DNA of 46,657 nucleotides from Xanthomonas dyei (GTDB taxonomy: Bacteria; Pseudomonadota; Gammaproteobacteria; Xanthomonadales; Xanthomonadaceae): NCBI RefSeq assembly GCF_002939865.1, contig NZ_MDEE01000038.1:1-46657 (forward strand). The letters are read 5' to 3'. Made by a program: the position numbers and the translations under genes. The notes below the pieces were generated by a model. It made no database searches and was not told the origin of the DNA. It saw only the letters and a program-made list of their open reading frames with translations. Positions 7,033 through 16,105 of this stretch are shown piece after piece. The first letter of the stretch is position 1, and every line of letters starts with the position of its first letter.

Positions 7033-7781
7033 CAGCGCACCGTGTCGGCGGTCGGGTCCGCCAGCGTCAGGTGTTGCCCGGGCACGGCCACGCGATGGCC
7101 GCGTGCACGCAGCACGTCACCGTCGGCGTCGCTGGCGTAGTGGTACAGCAGCATGCGGCTCAACAGGTCCTGCGGGTATTCCCGCTCCAGATCATCCACG
7201 CCAGTATGCGACGGGTTGCCGTGAACACCGCAGTCATGCGCGATGAGCTCGTTGTCGTCCGCATAACGCTTCAGCATTTCCGGAATCGGCCGGGTATCGC
7301 CGGTCCACACCAGCGCCCCTTTCAGGCGCAGCCCGTAGGCCGTCTCCGGCCAATGGTGGCGCACCGGGAACACCTCCAGCCGTACTCCGTCGTGCCAGAA
7401 GGCATCGCCGACCGGCACCAGCTGAAACGCATCCCAGAAGTTCGCCCCGCCCTCGGCCAGCACGTTCGGGTAGTCGGCGATGCGCCGCTGCAGCAGCGGC
7501 ACTACCGGCGCCGGTACGTACAGGCGCGTGCGCCCGCGTCGCTCGGAGAAGTAGCTGTCGACGAAGACTCGCTCCAGCCCGCCAACATGGTCCAGATGCA
7601 CATGGGTGATGAAGATGGCCTGCGGCAGATGGCCGTAGTGAGCTTGATAGGCGGTCAGCCCCTCGCTGCCGCAGTCGATGGTCAGCCACGGCGCGCCAGC
7701 ACACTCAAGCGTGGCCATCGGCGAACCAAGCGCCACTGCCGACGCATTGCCGACCCCCTGCACGCGCAATGCCCACTGCAT
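7032..7781 (-). CDS. MBL-fold metallohydrolase
   Basis: A 249-residue metallo-beta-lactamase-fold protein. The metal motif is THVHLDH at 59-65 (His60, His62, Asp64, His65). Further likely ligands lie in VRHHWPE, the Asp of WTGDTRP, and the C-terminal His of HGNPSHT. The overall plan resembles RNase Z-like and phosphodiesterase-like members, but the substrate cannot be told from sequence. The ATG at 7781 overlaps the kdkA stop by one base (TGATG), and its own stop overlaps moaA the same way. The frame extends upstream inside kdkA but without similarity. Confidence 0.85.
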   Translation of the reverse strand: MQWALRVQGVGNASAVALGSPMATLECAGAPWLTIDCGSEGLTAYQAHYGHLPQAIFITHVHLDHVGGLERVFVDSYFSERRGRTRLYVPAPVVPLLQRRIADYPNVLAEGGANFWDAFQLVPVGDAFWHDGVRLEVFPVRHHWPETAYGLRLKGALVWTGDTRPIPEMLKRYADDNELIAHDCGVHGNPSHTGVDDLEREYPQDLLSRMLLYHYASDADGDVLRARGHRVAVPGQHLTLADPTADTVR

Positions 7782-8530
7782 CAGTAGCCCCGGCCCCAGG
7801 CCAGCTCGTAGGCGCGATGCAGCCGCTCGTAATCCTTGTCGACATCTTCGCGGCTGCGATTGCCGCGCAGCTTCAACAGCGACCGATGCAGCCGCTTGAG
7901 ATTGCGCTCGCGCCAGCGCGTGGCCGGAATGCGCAGCACGCCACGGTCGAAATCGATCAGCCAACCATGCCCGCCGGCATCGAACAGGATGTTGTGCGCA
8001 TTGAGATCAGCATGATCCAGGCCGGCGCGATGGAAACGCGCAATCAGTTGCCCGGTCGCTTCCCACGGCGCGCCACGCCCGGCCACCTGCGCGTGATCGG
8101 CCAGCGAGCGCACGTCTTCCAGCCGCTCCATCAACAGCGCCGCGCGATAGCCCAGGCCTTCGCGCAGATAGCAGGCCGCCAGGGGGCGTGGCACCGGCAG
8201 CTTGCGTGTGATCAGTTCGCGCATCAGCCGGAACTCGGCAAAACTGCGTGTGCGCCCCGCGCCTTTCCACAGATACCGGTCGCGGCTGACGCGCGCGGCC
8301 ATGCCGCCGCGCAGATACTGCCGCAACACACTGCGGCCGAACGGCGCATCCACAAACCAGGCGCCGCCGCGCCCACCTTCGTCGACCGGCCGCGCCCTGT
8401 CGCCCCAGTGTTGCGGCGAAAACAGCCCGGCGTCGGCTTGCCGCAGCCGTTCGCGGTCGAACAGAATGGCGCCATAGCCGCAGCCCTCGCGGTACGGCGT
8501 CAGCGCTTCGGTGGCGTCGAAAGAAACCAT
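7781..8530 (-). CDS. kdkA: 3-deoxy-D-manno-octulosonic acid kinase
   Basis: A 249-residue Kdo kinase of the KdkA/WaaP-like protein-kinase-fold family. It phosphorylates Kdo of the lipid A-Kdo inner core using ATP at the cytoplasmic face of the inner membrane. Kinase motifs: HADLNAHN at 173-180 (catalytic loop) and IDFDRG at 192-197 (metal-binding DFD). The N-terminal part has the expected GGAWFV...LRQYLRGG region. It faces the LPS heptosyltransferase opsX, with only 20 bases between the two start codons, and leads the operon with the MBL-fold gene and moaA. Confidence 0.92.
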   Translation of the reverse strand: MVSFDATEALTPYREGCGYGAILFDRERLRQADAGLFSPQHWGDRARPVDEGGRGGAWFVDAPFGRSVLRQYLRGGMAARVSRDRYLWKGAGRTRSFAEFRLMRELITRKLPVPRPLAACYLREGLGYRAALLMERLEDVRSLADHAQVAGRGAPWEATGQLIARFHRAGLDHADLNAHNILFDAGGHGWLIDFDRGVLRIPATRWRERNLKRLHRSLLKLRGNRSREDVDKDYERLHRAYELAWGRGY

Positions 8531-8550
8531 CTATCGAGTCTAACAACACC

Positions 8551-9600
8551 ATGGCTGTAACGCCTGCATCGCTGTGTTTGCTGCGCTTGTCCGCCCTGGG
8601 CGACGTGACCCATGTGGTGCCGCTGGTGCGCACGCTACAGGCGGGTTTCCCGCAGACGCAGCTGCACTGGATCATCGACAAGGCCGGCCTGAAGCTGCTC
8701 GACGGCCTGCCCGGCGTGCACTTCCATGCCTACGACAAACGCAGCGGCGTGTCCGGCATGCGTGCGCTGCGCCAGGCAATGGCACCGCTGGGACGCTTTG
8801 AGGCCCTGTTGCAGATGCAGGTGGCGTTGCGCGCCAATGTGCTGTCGGCATTCGTACCGGCGCGCCGCCGCATCGGCTACGACCGCAGCCGCTCCAAGGA
8901 TCTGCACGGCCTGTTCGTCAACGAACGCATCGCCGACCGCCCCGGCATCCACGTGCTCGACGCCATCGGCAGCTTCGCCGAGCCGCTGGGCCTGCGCCAG
9001 ACCCAGGTGCGCTGGGACCTGCCGGTGCCCGACGCTGCGCACGCCTGGGCGCGCGCGCAATGGGACGACGATGGCCGCCCGGTGCTGATGATTTCCCCTT
9101 GCTCCAGTCACGTGCGGCGCAACTGGTACCCGGACCGCCACGCCGCGCTTGCCGACCATGCGGCGGCCCAGGGCTGGCGGGTGGTGCTGTGCGGCGGCCG
9201 CAGCGAACTGGAACGCAGCACCGCCGATGCCATCGTGGCGAATACGCACGCCCCGGTGCTGGATCTGGTCGGCAAGGACACCCTCAAGCAGCTGCCTGCG
9301 CTGCTCGCCCGCGCCAACCTGGTGGTCACACCGGATTCGGGCCCGATGCATATCGCCAATGCGATGGGCAGCAAGGTGCTGGGATTGCACGCGGCCAGCA
9401 ATCCACGACGCAGCGGCCCGTATTCGGATGTACGCTATTGCGTGGACCGTTACGACGCGGCGGCACGCAAGTTTCTGCACAAGCCGGCCGATCAGCTCAG
9501 CTGGGGCACCAAGATCGAGTTCGACGATGTGATGTCGCTGATTACCGTCGACGACGCGATTGCTGCGTTCGAGCGCTATCGGGCGGATCACCCCGGTTAA
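8551..9600 (+). CDS. opsX: LPS heptosyltransferase, GT9 family (OpsX-like)
   Basis: A 349-residue GT-B glycosyltransferase of family 9. The N-terminal motif LRLSALGDVTHVVPLVRTL at 11-29 includes the catalytic Asp18. The donor-site motif VTPDSGPMHIANAMGS at 259-274 is followed by HAASNPRRSGPYS, typical of heptosyltransferase I (WaaC-like). In Xanthomonas this gene beside the Kdo kinase is known as opsX and is needed for LPS/EPS formation and virulence, so a role in LPS inner-core assembly is the best reading. The name is from recall of gene context and motif, not from alignment. Confidence 0.88.
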   Translation: MAVTPASLCLLRLSALGDVTHVVPLVRTLQAGFPQTQLHWIIDKAGLKLLDGLPGVHFHAYDKRSGVSGMRALRQAMAPLGRFEALLQMQVALRANVLSAFVPARRRIGYDRSRSKDLHGLFVNERIADRPGIHVLDAIGSFAEPLGLRQTQVRWDLPVPDAAHAWARAQWDDDGRPVLMISPCSSHVRRNWYPDRHAALADHAAAQGWRVVLCGGRSELERSTADAIVANTHAPVLDLVGKDTLKQLPALLARANLVVTPDSGPMHIANAMGSKVLGLHAASNPRRSGPYSDVRYCVDRYDAAARKFLHKPADQLSWGTKIEFDDVMSLITVDDAIAAFERYRADHPG

Positions 9601-9809
9601 ATTCCGCCGAACGATGCGGCCCAACTGCTCGTCAGATTGGTCCGACGAATGACGCGCCTCGCCGTTTGTTGCCCGCGCCAGCACTTGAGTCACTTGGGCA
9701 TCCAGGCCTCACGGTGTCACCCCCATCGCACAAGCCATCTATCGCGATGAAAGACGACCCTCGCATCAGTGTGCCGACTGGTACCGGCGCACTCGGCCCA
9801 TCACTCCGC

Positions 9810-10214
9810 TCAGGCGCCAGTTGCGCGATAGTCCTGGTAGGACTTCTCTTCCACGTACGAAGACCCCAACGCCAGATTGATGTCCTTCTTGATCCGCGCG
9901 CGCTCGTCGTTTTCGATATAGACGCTGCGCGCCAGCTGCACAAACGCGTCGTCGAAGGTTTGCGCCTGCTCCTTGAGCCGGATGTCGTCTTCGATCACCC
10001 ATAGCCGCTCGTTGACGGCCTTGAGCTCGGCGCGCAGCCGCACGATGTCGTGGCCGGCAGCCGGATGCGCCATCCAGCTGGTTTCCAGCGCTGACAACTC
10101 ATTACGCACATTGGCTAACTTGGCCGCATCGCGGATGCGCTCGGACTTGATCTGCAGGATCGCGATCTTGTCGAGCAGCTCACCAAAGGACACGGGCACC
10201 AGGATCTCGGACAT
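9810..10214 (-). CDS. DUF6165 family protein
   Basis: A 134-residue soluble protein starting MSEILVPVSFGELLDKIAI, followed by long charged helices (KSERIRDAAKLANVRNELSAL and VNERLWVIEDDIRLKEQAQ) that look like a coiled coil. It resembles small DUF6165 proteins often found near LPS core genes, which fits the neighbour opsX. No catalytic motif is evident. The ATG at 10214 is preferred over an upstream open stretch that runs into the terminator. Confidence 0.75.
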   Translation of the reverse strand: MSEILVPVSFGELLDKIAILQIKSERIRDAAKLANVRNELSALETSWMAHPAAGHDIVRLRAELKAVNERLWVIEDDIRLKEQAQTFDDAFVQLARSVYIENDERARIKKDINLALGSSYVEEKSYQDYRATGA

Positions 10215-10285
10215 AACAAGCCTCCAACGGGGATCGAACGGATTGTAGTCATCGCAACGCCAACCGACTGCAACACATAAACAAA

Positions 10286-10303
10286 AGCCCCCTTGCGGGG
10301 GCT
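10286..10303 (-). terminator. Terminator downstream of tRNA-Ser
   Basis: On the minus strand AGCCCCC-GCAA-GGGGGCT is followed by TTTTGTTT: a perfect 7-bp stem with a U-rich tail. It ends the minus-strand transcript containing tRNA-Ser and insulates the DUF6165 gene. Confidence 0.85.
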
Positions 10304-10339
10304 GATGCGAATCTGGCGGGGAGTCGTGGGGATTCACTC

Positions 10340-10420
10340 GGCACTACGTGCCTTCGCCCTGCGGGCGGCTTCGCCGTGCAGACAGCGATGCTGTCTGTCG
10401 AACCCGGGGCTTCTCACCCC
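10340..10420. other. Cluster of short hairpins 3' of tRNA-Ser
   Basis: Four hairpins follow one another: GGCAC-TAC-GTGCC (10340-10352), CGCCC-TGC-GGGCG (10355-10367), CAGACAGC-GAT-GCTGTCTG (10379-10397) and a GGGG/CCCC stem near 10405-10420. They lie between the tRNA-Ser 3' end and its terminator, so they would be part of the trailer of the minus-strand transcript. No coding frame of interest is present. Confidence 0.45.
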
Positions 10421-10474
10421 ACCAATGACGCCGGCAAAACTCACGCGGCACTGGCACAACTTGTCGCCTCAATC

Positions 10475-10565
10475 TGGCGGAGAGGGGGGGATTCGAACCC
10501 CCGAGGCGCTATAAACGCCTGCCTGATTTCGAGTCAGGTACATTCAACCGCTCTGCCACCTCTCC
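10475..10565 (-). tRNA. tRNA-Ser (CGA)
   Basis: Minus strand, 91 bases including encoded CCA. Acceptor GGAGAGG pairs with CCTCTCC, the T-arm carries GGTTCGAATCC, and there is a long variable arm typical of class II tRNAs. The anticodon loop reads CTCGAAA, giving anticodon CGA for UCG codons. Confidence 0.97.
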
Positions 10566-10761
10566 AGATGGTCCCCAGTGTCCTGGGGCCGTGCATCATA
10601 CGGGCACACGCTCCAGGCCACAAGCGGCCCGGGCCATCGCCGGGCAGAGCAGCCGCCGGCCCGGCGTGAACCGGCACTACCACTGGCGCGAGCGCCGTGT
10701 TGCTGCCGGCCGGCCGGGCCGCGATGATGGGCACGCATCTTCTCCCTGGCGACCCGGCCCC

Positions 10762-11466
10762 ATGCTCGAATTCGGACACCTCACCCACGTCGGCCTACGC
10801 CGTGACCTGAACGAGGACACCTATTACGGCGACAGCGAACTGGGGCTGTGGCTGGTGGCCGACGGCATGGGTGGGCACGCCTGTGGCGAGGTAGCCAGCG
10901 CACTGGCACGCGAAACCATCGTGCGCGAAGTCCGCGCCGGCACCCCGCTCGCGCAAGCAGTGCGCATCGCCGACGAAGAGATCATCAAGACCTCGCGCCG
11001 CTGCAACGACACCTTGCCGATGGGCACCACCGTGGTCGCCGCACGCGTCCTGGGCCATCGTTTCGAGGTGGCCTGGGTCGGCGACAGCCGCGCCTACCTA
11101 TGGCGCGACGGGCGGCTGGCGCAACTCAGCCAGGACCATAGTTACGTGCAGGAACTCATCGCCCAAGGCACGCTCACCAGCGAGCAGGCGCGCGCGCATC
11201 CGCACCGCAATGTGGTCACCCAGGCACTGGGCGTCACCGACCCGGTACATCTCAACGTTGCCACCATGCAGGGCGAGCTCAAATCCGGCATGCAGCTGTT
11301 GCTGTGCAGCGACGGGCTGACCGAAGAAGTGGACGACACGGCGATTGCGGCAACCCTGTCGCAAGCCGATTGCAGCGCACAGGAGTGCGTGGAATGCCTG
11401 GTCGCCGCGGCACTGGACGGCGGCGGCTCGGACAACATCACCGCGATCCTGGTGCGTAGCTACTGA
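10762..11466 (+). CDS. PP2C-family serine/threonine phosphatase
   Basis: A 234-residue Stp1-like phosphatase that needs Mn/Mg. Motifs in order: LRRDLNEDTYY (Glu19, Asp20), VADGMGGHACGEVAS from 32 (Asp34), MGTTVV, VAWVGDSRAYL, DHSYVQELIAQG, LCSDGLTEEVDD and GGSDNITAILV. All metal-binding acids of the family are present. In bacteria such enzymes usually oppose an Hanks-type kinase, but no kinase gene is adjacent. The ATG at 10762 begins MLEFGHLTHVG, the usual family start; the open stretch upstream is non-coding. Confidence 0.94.
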   Translation: MLEFGHLTHVGLRRDLNEDTYYGDSELGLWLVADGMGGHACGEVASALARETIVREVRAGTPLAQAVRIADEEIIKTSRRCNDTLPMGTTVVAARVLGHRFEVAWVGDSRAYLWRDGRLAQLSQDHSYVQELIAQGTLTSEQARAHPHRNVVTQALGVTDPVHLNVATMQGELKSGMQLLLCSDGLTEEVDDTAIAATLSQADCSAQECVECLVAAALDGGGSDNITAILVRSY

Positions 11467-11593
11467 GCAAGGCTGCGCAGCGTCGATGTCGGACGTCGGC
11501 CTTCGCATACGCTGCAGACCTCCTGACGCCCTGACCATGCGCGGTACACGCAGTCGGTGGCGTGTGCCGCAAGCAATGGACAGCAGCGCCGCC

Positions 11594-12328
11594 TCAACTG
11601 GCGACAGCGCTCTCTTCAACCGGCGCATCCCACAGCGCGCGGCCGGCCTTCTTGCGCAACTGCGCCAACCGCGCTTCGTGCGCCTGCGATTCCGACGCAG
11701 TCACCACCACGCGTGGGCGCGGCAGCAGCAATGCGGGGTCGAACGCGATCATGCCGCTGCCCTCATTGTTGTTCCGGCCGGCATCGGCACTCGCAAAGCC
11801 GATCTCCTCTTGACCGGACGTCAGCGCGATATACACATCGGCCAGAATCTGCGCATCGAGCAAGGCGCCATGCAACTGGCGATGCGCGTTGTCCACGCCC
11901 AAGCGTTTGCACAGGGCATCGAGCGAATTGCGCTGCCCCGGGTAACGCTCGCGCGCCATCATCAAGGTATCGACCACGGTGGCGCGGTCGATGATGCGGC
12001 CGTAGCCATTGCCCAGCAGCGACAGTTCGTTATCCAGAAAGCCGAGATCGAACGCAGCGTTGTGGATGATCAATTCCGCGCCGTCGATATAGGCGAGGAA
12101 CTCCTCCACCACATCGCCGAATAACGGCTTGTCGGCCAGAAATTCCAGGGTCAGCCCGGTAACTTCCTGCGCCCCCGGCTCGAAATCGCAATCCGGCTTC
12201 AGATAGCGATGAAAATTGTGACCGCTCGGGCGCCGTTCCAGCAGCTCCACCGCACCGATTTCGACGACGCGGTTGCCTTTGCGCCATTCCAGGCCGGTGG
12301 TTTCTGTATCGAGAATGATCTGACGCAT
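11594..12328 (-). CDS. dnaQ: DNA polymerase III epsilon subunit (proofreading)
   Basis: A 244-residue 3'-5' exonuclease of the DEDDh family, the proofreading subunit of the replicase. ExoI is ILDTETTGL (Asp7, Glu9), ExoII HNAAFDLGFLDNE (Asp94), ExoIII HGALLDAQILADVY (His153, Asp158). The C-terminal tail, after about residue 185, is the flexible part expected to bind the alpha subunit. It lies 8 bases downstream of rnhA on the same strand, as in many gammaproteobacteria. The frame is open upstream within rnhA, but the ATG at 12328 matches the family start. Confidence 0.96.
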   Translation of the reverse strand: MRQIILDTETTGLEWRKGNRVVEIGAVELLERRPSGHNFHRYLKPDCDFEPGAQEVTGLTLEFLADKPLFGDVVEEFLAYIDGAELIIHNAAFDLGFLDNELSLLGNGYGRIIDRATVVDTLMMARERYPGQRNSLDALCKRLGVDNAHRQLHGALLDAQILADVYIALTSGQEEIGFASADAGRNNNEGSGMIAFDPALLLPRPRVVVTASESQAHEARLAQLRKKAGRALWDAPVEESAVAS

Positions 12329-12336
12329 GAATCCTC

Positions 12337-12792
12337 TTACGCAGTTGCAGCGCCGCCGCGCTGGGCGATGGTGGCCTGATTGCGGGCAAGCACGTCCACG
12401 CGCTCGTTGTCCGGGTCGCCATTGTGGCCTTTCACCCAGCGCCAATCGATGGTGTGCCGCTGGGTGGCCGCGTGCAGCCGCTCCCACAGTTCGCGATTCT
12501 TGACCGGATCGCCGCCAGCGGTTTTCCAGCCGCGTCGCACCCAGCCGGACATCCACTCGGTGATGCCCTGGCGCACGTACTGCGAATCGGTATGCAGCAC
12601 GATCTGGCACGGCTCGGTGAGCGTTTCCAGCGCCATGATCGCGGCCATCAATTCCATGCGGTTGTTGGTGGACAGCGTTTCACCGCCGGCCAATTCCTTT
12701 TCGCGGCCGTTGTAACGCAGCAGGGCCGCCCAACCGCCTGGCCCCGGATTGCCGAGGCAGGAGCCGTCGGTATGCACTTCAATTGATTTCAT
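12337..12792 (-). CDS. rnhA: Ribonuclease HI
   Basis: A 151-residue RNase HI that removes the RNA strand of RNA-DNA hybrids. The catalytic acids are visible: Asp9 in [14 protein letters not shown], Glu47 in NNRMELMAA, Asp69 in HTDSQYV and Asp133 in NERVDVLA, with His123 in VKGHNG. The basic protrusion ([13 protein letters not shown]) is intact. It is upstream of dnaQ with an 8-base gap. Confidence 0.97.
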   Translation of the reverse strand: MKSIEVHTDGSCLGNPGPGGWAALLRYNGREKELAGGETLSTNNRMELMAAIMALETLTEPCQIVLHTDSQYVRQGITEWMSGWVRRGWKTAGGDPVKNRELWERLHAATQRHTIDWRWVKGHNGDPDNERVDVLARNQATIAQRGGAATA

Positions 12793-12820
12793 CAGCTTCC
12801 ACAGTTGTCGCGTACTAAGG

Positions 12821-13477
12821 TCAGATCGTGGCCACCGGTTGCGGCCAGCGCGTTGGCCGCGCGATCGGTGTCGGCGCAATCGGTGCGGAGGCGCGTTTTT
12901 CCACTTCGAGCAAATACACCGCCCGCCATGGCGCACGGCCAGGATCGGAGGAACCGCGCCCGGTCCGCCAGATCGGGCCGAGGAAGCGCTCGGTTTCCAC
13001 GCACTGCAAGCCGGCGTTCTGCGCGAGCGATCGCCAGCGATCCGGGCGCAATGCCACCGGGCCGCGCCGCGCCCAATGAAACCGATATGGGCTCAGCGGA
13101 TTGAGCGTGAACAGCCACAGCCGGCCTCCCGGCATCAACAGCCGCTCGCATTCGGCCAGAAACTCCGCCGCACCGCCAACCACCGCATGCTGCACCACGA
13201 TGGCCTGCAGGCTTTCGGTGGGCAACGGAAACGGCATCGCGCACCGGGCATCGCCGGCAAAGCGTCCGGCGCTACGAAACAGGCGCAACCCGCGGCCATC
13301 GAGCAACTCGCGTTGCGGCAACTCCTTGGTCGGCGCCACCCACAACCAGGGCTGGGATGGCCTCGTCTGCAGTGCCTCCAACGCCAGGCGGCGCTCGGAC
13401 TGGAGCAGGCTGCGCCCCGCATCCGTATCAAACCAGGATGAGACGCCAGCTTGACGGGAGAATGGGGCGGCAGGCAT
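12821..13477 (-). CDS. SAM-dependent methyltransferase (YafS-like)
   Basis: A 218-residue predicted class I methyltransferase. The SAM-binding pattern is weak in motif I, but the later core is clear: [18 protein letters not shown] (motif II/III region) and [27 protein letters not shown]. Its place between gloB and rnhA/dnaQ is the position of yafS in Escherichia coli, which supports an orthologue. The substrate is unknown. It ends 28 bases before rnhA and diverges from gloB. Confidence 0.8.
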   Translation of the reverse strand: MPAAPFSRQAGVSSWFDTDAGRSLLQSERRLALEALQTRPSQPWLWVAPTKELPQRELLDGRGLRLFRSAGRFAGDARCAMPFPLPTESLQAIVVQHAVVGGAAEFLAECERLLMPGGRLWLFTLNPLSPYRFHWARRGPVALRPDRWRSLAQNAGLQCVETERFLGPIWRTGRGSSDPGRAPWRAVYLLEVEKRASAPIAPTPIARPTRWPQPVATI

Positions 13478-13489
13478 GGTCCCAATTCT

Positions 13490-14257
13490 ATGCGACTGAC
13501 CGCCCTACCCGCATTCGACGATAACTACATCTGGGCGCTGGTCGCCGCAGAGGGCCGTGCCGTCATTGTCGACCCGGGCCAGGCCGAGCCGGTGATCGCC
13601 GCCGCCGCGCGCGAAGGCTGGACGCCCAGCGCGGTGCTGCTCACCCATCATCATGCCGACCACATCGGCGGCGTGGCAGCGCTGCAGCAGCGTTGGCCCG
13701 AGCTCGAACTGTTCGGCCCGGACGACGAGCGCATCCCCGCAGACGCCCGCCGCGTCGGCCAGGGCGAGCGGTTGCGGTTGCTGGACACCAGATTCGATGT
13801 GCTGGAGGTGCCCGGCCACACCCGCAGCCATATCGCCTTTGTGACAGACCGCCATCTGTTCAGTGGTGATACCCTGTTCAGCCTAGGCTGTGGGCGGATG
13901 TTCGAAGGTACCGCTCCTCAGATGTTCGACTCGTTGCAGCGCCTGGCCTCTCTGCCCGGCGAAACGCTTGTGTGTTGCGGCCACGAATACACCCTGGCCA
14001 ACGCGGCCTTTGCGCTGCACGTCGATCCCACCAACGCTGCCTTGCAGCGCCGTCAACAGGAAGCCCAGGCCATGCGTCAAGCAGCCCGTCCTACCCTGCC
14101 GATTTCGCTCAAGAGTGAACTGGCCACCAATCCGTTCTTACGTACCAGCCGTCCTGAAATCCGCGCTGCGGTGGCACCACGTGCCGCCGGCGTACTTTCC
14201 TCCGAAGTAGACGTTTTCGCCGAACTTCGGCGCTGGAAAGACGAATTTCGCGCATGA
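13490..14257 (+). CDS. gloB: Glyoxalase II (hydroxyacylglutathione hydrolase)
   Basis: A 255-residue enzyme that hydrolyses S-lactoylglutathione to lactate and glutathione, completing methylglyoxal detoxification. Metal motif LTHHHADHIGG at 51-61 (His53, His55, Asp57, His58), further His in VPGHTRSH, the bridging Asp in FSGDTLFSLGCGR, and the distal His in CCGHEYTLAN, also a substrate-binding segment. The ATG at 13490 gives MRLTALPAFDDNYIW, the standard family N-terminus. It overlaps the following lytic transglycosylase gene by four bases (ATGA). Confidence 0.96.
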   Translation: MRLTALPAFDDNYIWALVAAEGRAVIVDPGQAEPVIAAAAREGWTPSAVLLTHHHADHIGGVAALQQRWPELELFGPDDERIPADARRVGQGERLRLLDTRFDVLEVPGHTRSHIAFVTDRHLFSGDTLFSLGCGRMFEGTAPQMFDSLQRLASLPGETLVCCGHEYTLANAAFALHVDPTNAALQRRQQEAQAMRQAARPTLPISLKSELATNPFLRTSRPEIRAAVAPRAAGVLSSEVDVFAELRRWKDEFRA

Positions 14258-15453
14258 GGCGCCTGGTTCTGGCAGTACTGGTCGCCGTTGCGGCCATTGC
14301 ACCGGCAGCGGCTGCACCGGCAGCGGCCCCGTCCAATGACGCGAGCCGCCCCACATCCGTCGACAGCACCGCTGTCGCGTCCAACGCTCCCAGCATGCGC
14401 AACGGGCGTGAGATCTTTTCGTCGTTCCTGGAAGGCCGCGCCGACCCGGGCTGCGACAGCGAACACAGCGATACCCGCTGGGAACAGCACTTCTCACGCG
14501 CTCCGGCCCGCCTGGCCGACGACGCGCAGGATGTCCTGCCGCTGTTCGGGTATGTGGTCGACGAACTGCGTGCCGCCGACATGCCGACCGAATTTGCGCT
14601 GATTCCGTTTGTCGAGAGCGGCTACCGCCCTGGCGCGCGCAACGGCAGCGGCCCGGCAGGACTTTGGCAGTTCATTGCCACCACCGCGCGCAATCACCAC
14701 GTGCCGGTCGGGGCGCAGTACGACGGCCGCCTATCGGCCGTGGATTCCACCACTGCAGCGGTGCGATATCTCAAGACGCTGTATGGCATGTTCGGCGGCG
14801 ATTGGCGCCTGGCGCTGATGGCCTACAACGCTGGCGAATACCGCGTCCTGCAGGCCATGCGCAGTGCCGGCATGAACGCGCAGAACGCGCGTCCGTCGGA
14901 GCTGCCGGGCATGTCCAAGGTCACTTACGACTATGTCGAAAAACTGCATGCGCTGGCCTGCGTGCTCGATCATGCGCAGCAACAGGGCGCGCTGATGACA
15001 TCGCTGGATCGCCCAGTCCCGGTATTGACCGAACATGCACTTCCGGCTGGTACCAGCCTTAATACCTGGGCCGGGCAGCGTGCGATCGAGCCGCAACTGT
15101 TGGCCCGCCTCAACCCTGCAGTGGCAAGCGCCCGTGCGGCCCCCAAGGGTGTCCACGTGCTGGCCCCTGCCGCGGCAGCGAAGCCCGGCTCCAGCGGCGA
15201 AGTGGTGGCATCCACCTCTGCAGGTATGGACGTCGACACAGCTGGAGCCGCAACAGCGGTCGCCAGCACTACGACGGCCCAGCCATCGCGCTCCTCGCCC
15301 GCCCGCACCCACACCGTGCGCACTGGCGAGTCTGCATGGGCCATTGCACGGCGCTACGGCATCACGGTCGCCACCCTGCTCGCAAGCAACGGCCTGGATA
15401 AGCAGGCCGTGTTGAAGCCGGGCATGGTGCTGTCGTTCAACGACACGCCCTGA
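14254..15453 (+). CDS. mltD: Lytic transglycosylase with LysM (MltD-like)
   Basis: A 399-residue exported muramidase. Residues 1-22 form an Ala-rich signal peptide without a lipobox Cys, unlike Escherichia coli MltD. The SLT domain spans about 95-230: catalytic Glu121 in IPFVESGYRPGARNGSGPAG, WQF, and MAYNAGEYRV. The tail (about 350-395) is one LysM peptidoglycan-binding motif, HTVRTGESAWAIARRYGI. It cleaves glycan strands to 1,6-anhydro products in the periplasm. Coupled to gloB as in the mltD-gloB neighbourhood of enterobacteria, though gene order here is gloB first. Confidence 0.9.
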   Translation: MRRLVLAVLVAVAAIAPAAAAPAAAPSNDASRPTSVDSTAVASNAPSMRNGREIFSSFLEGRADPGCDSEHSDTRWEQHFSRAPARLADDAQDVLPLFGYVVDELRAADMPTEFALIPFVESGYRPGARNGSGPAGLWQFIATTARNHHVPVGAQYDGRLSAVDSTTAAVRYLKTLYGMFGGDWRLALMAYNAGEYRVLQAMRSAGMNAQNARPSELPGMSKVTYDYVEKLHALACVLDHAQQQGALMTSLDRPVPVLTEHALPAGTSLNTWAGQRAIEPQLLARLNPAVASARAAPKGVHVLAPAAAAKPGSSGEVVASTSAGMDVDTAGAATAVASTTTAQPSRSSPARTHTVRTGESAWAIARRYGITVATLLASNGLDKQAVLKPGMVLSFNDTP

Positions 15454-16058
15454 GCGAGCCGCTTGATCAGCCGCGCATGCGGCTGGTTATCGCGAGGCTT
15501 TGCTTGACTGATCGCCGTCGTTTGAGAACTCATCTAGGTCTCGAAGCGCCTCGACTGATTGCTGCCGTTGCATCGCGTGCGTCTTGATAACTCGCTGGCA
15601 TCGGTCGACGCAGAACTTTACTGCATCGGCGGGCGAGTCATCGGACTGCAGCTTCCCGTATGGCTCGCAGCTGCCCGAACTCAGGGAAAAGGCGCCGACA
15701 CGTTCCAAGAACGGTCGGCGCAGCGCTGGCCAGACATCCGCGCTGCCAACACCCAAGCCACATGCTCACGACGGAGCGGCACATGGCCAAACCAACCGCT
15801 AGGAGCGGCCAAGCGAACCCAGCGAGTAAGTCGTCAGAGGGGCATGGACGGCAAACTCGGACCCGGACCGCAGGAGCGTGACACTCCGCACCGAAGACAG
15901 GCCGCGCGCGCCGCGGCTATAAGCGTCTATCAGCCGTTCGTACCGTGCTGTGTATGCTCGACGGCAGACCGGCTGGACACTGACTGCTCACCACTTTGCA
16001 TCGACGGCTGAAACACGACCACATACCAATGCGCAACGCCAACAGCGCACAAAGAAAA
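15454..16058. other. Intergenic region with hairpin and decayed repeat
   Basis: About 600 bases without a convincing gene. A hairpin CAGCCGC-GCAT-GCGGCTG (15468-15485) right after the transglycosylase stop may end its transcript. A minus-strand frame of 89 codons (15756 to 15487, TTG start) encodes a hydrophilic peptide that I do not recognise and rate as unlikely. From 15805 to 15918 lies a decayed copy of the dispersed element seen intact at 27157. Confidence 0.4.
15805..15918. repeat. Decayed copy of the 138-bp dispersed element
   Basis: The segment aligns by eye with 27157-27294: GAGCGGC.AA, AGCGAG, GTCGTCAG, TGGACGGC, CCGCACCGA and GGCCGCGC occur in the same order and spacing. The right end with the TTTGTTAGC terminus is missing, so this copy is truncated and diverged. 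Confidence 0.6.
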
Positions 16059-16076
16059 AGCCCAGTCACCCGGGCT
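16059..16076 (-). terminator. Terminator of ppiD
   Basis: Read on the minus strand: AGCCCGG-GTGA-CTGGGCT followed by TTTTCTTTG, 30 bases after the ppiD stop. The stem has one mismatch. Confidence 0.8.
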
Positions 16077-16105
16077 CTCTCTTTGCATCCGGCGACAGCC
16101 AGCCG

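Noticed and set aside
15487..15756. 89-codon minus-strand frame with TTG start
   Set aside because: Not similar to any family I know, no ribosome binding site; mentioned only within the intergenic entry.
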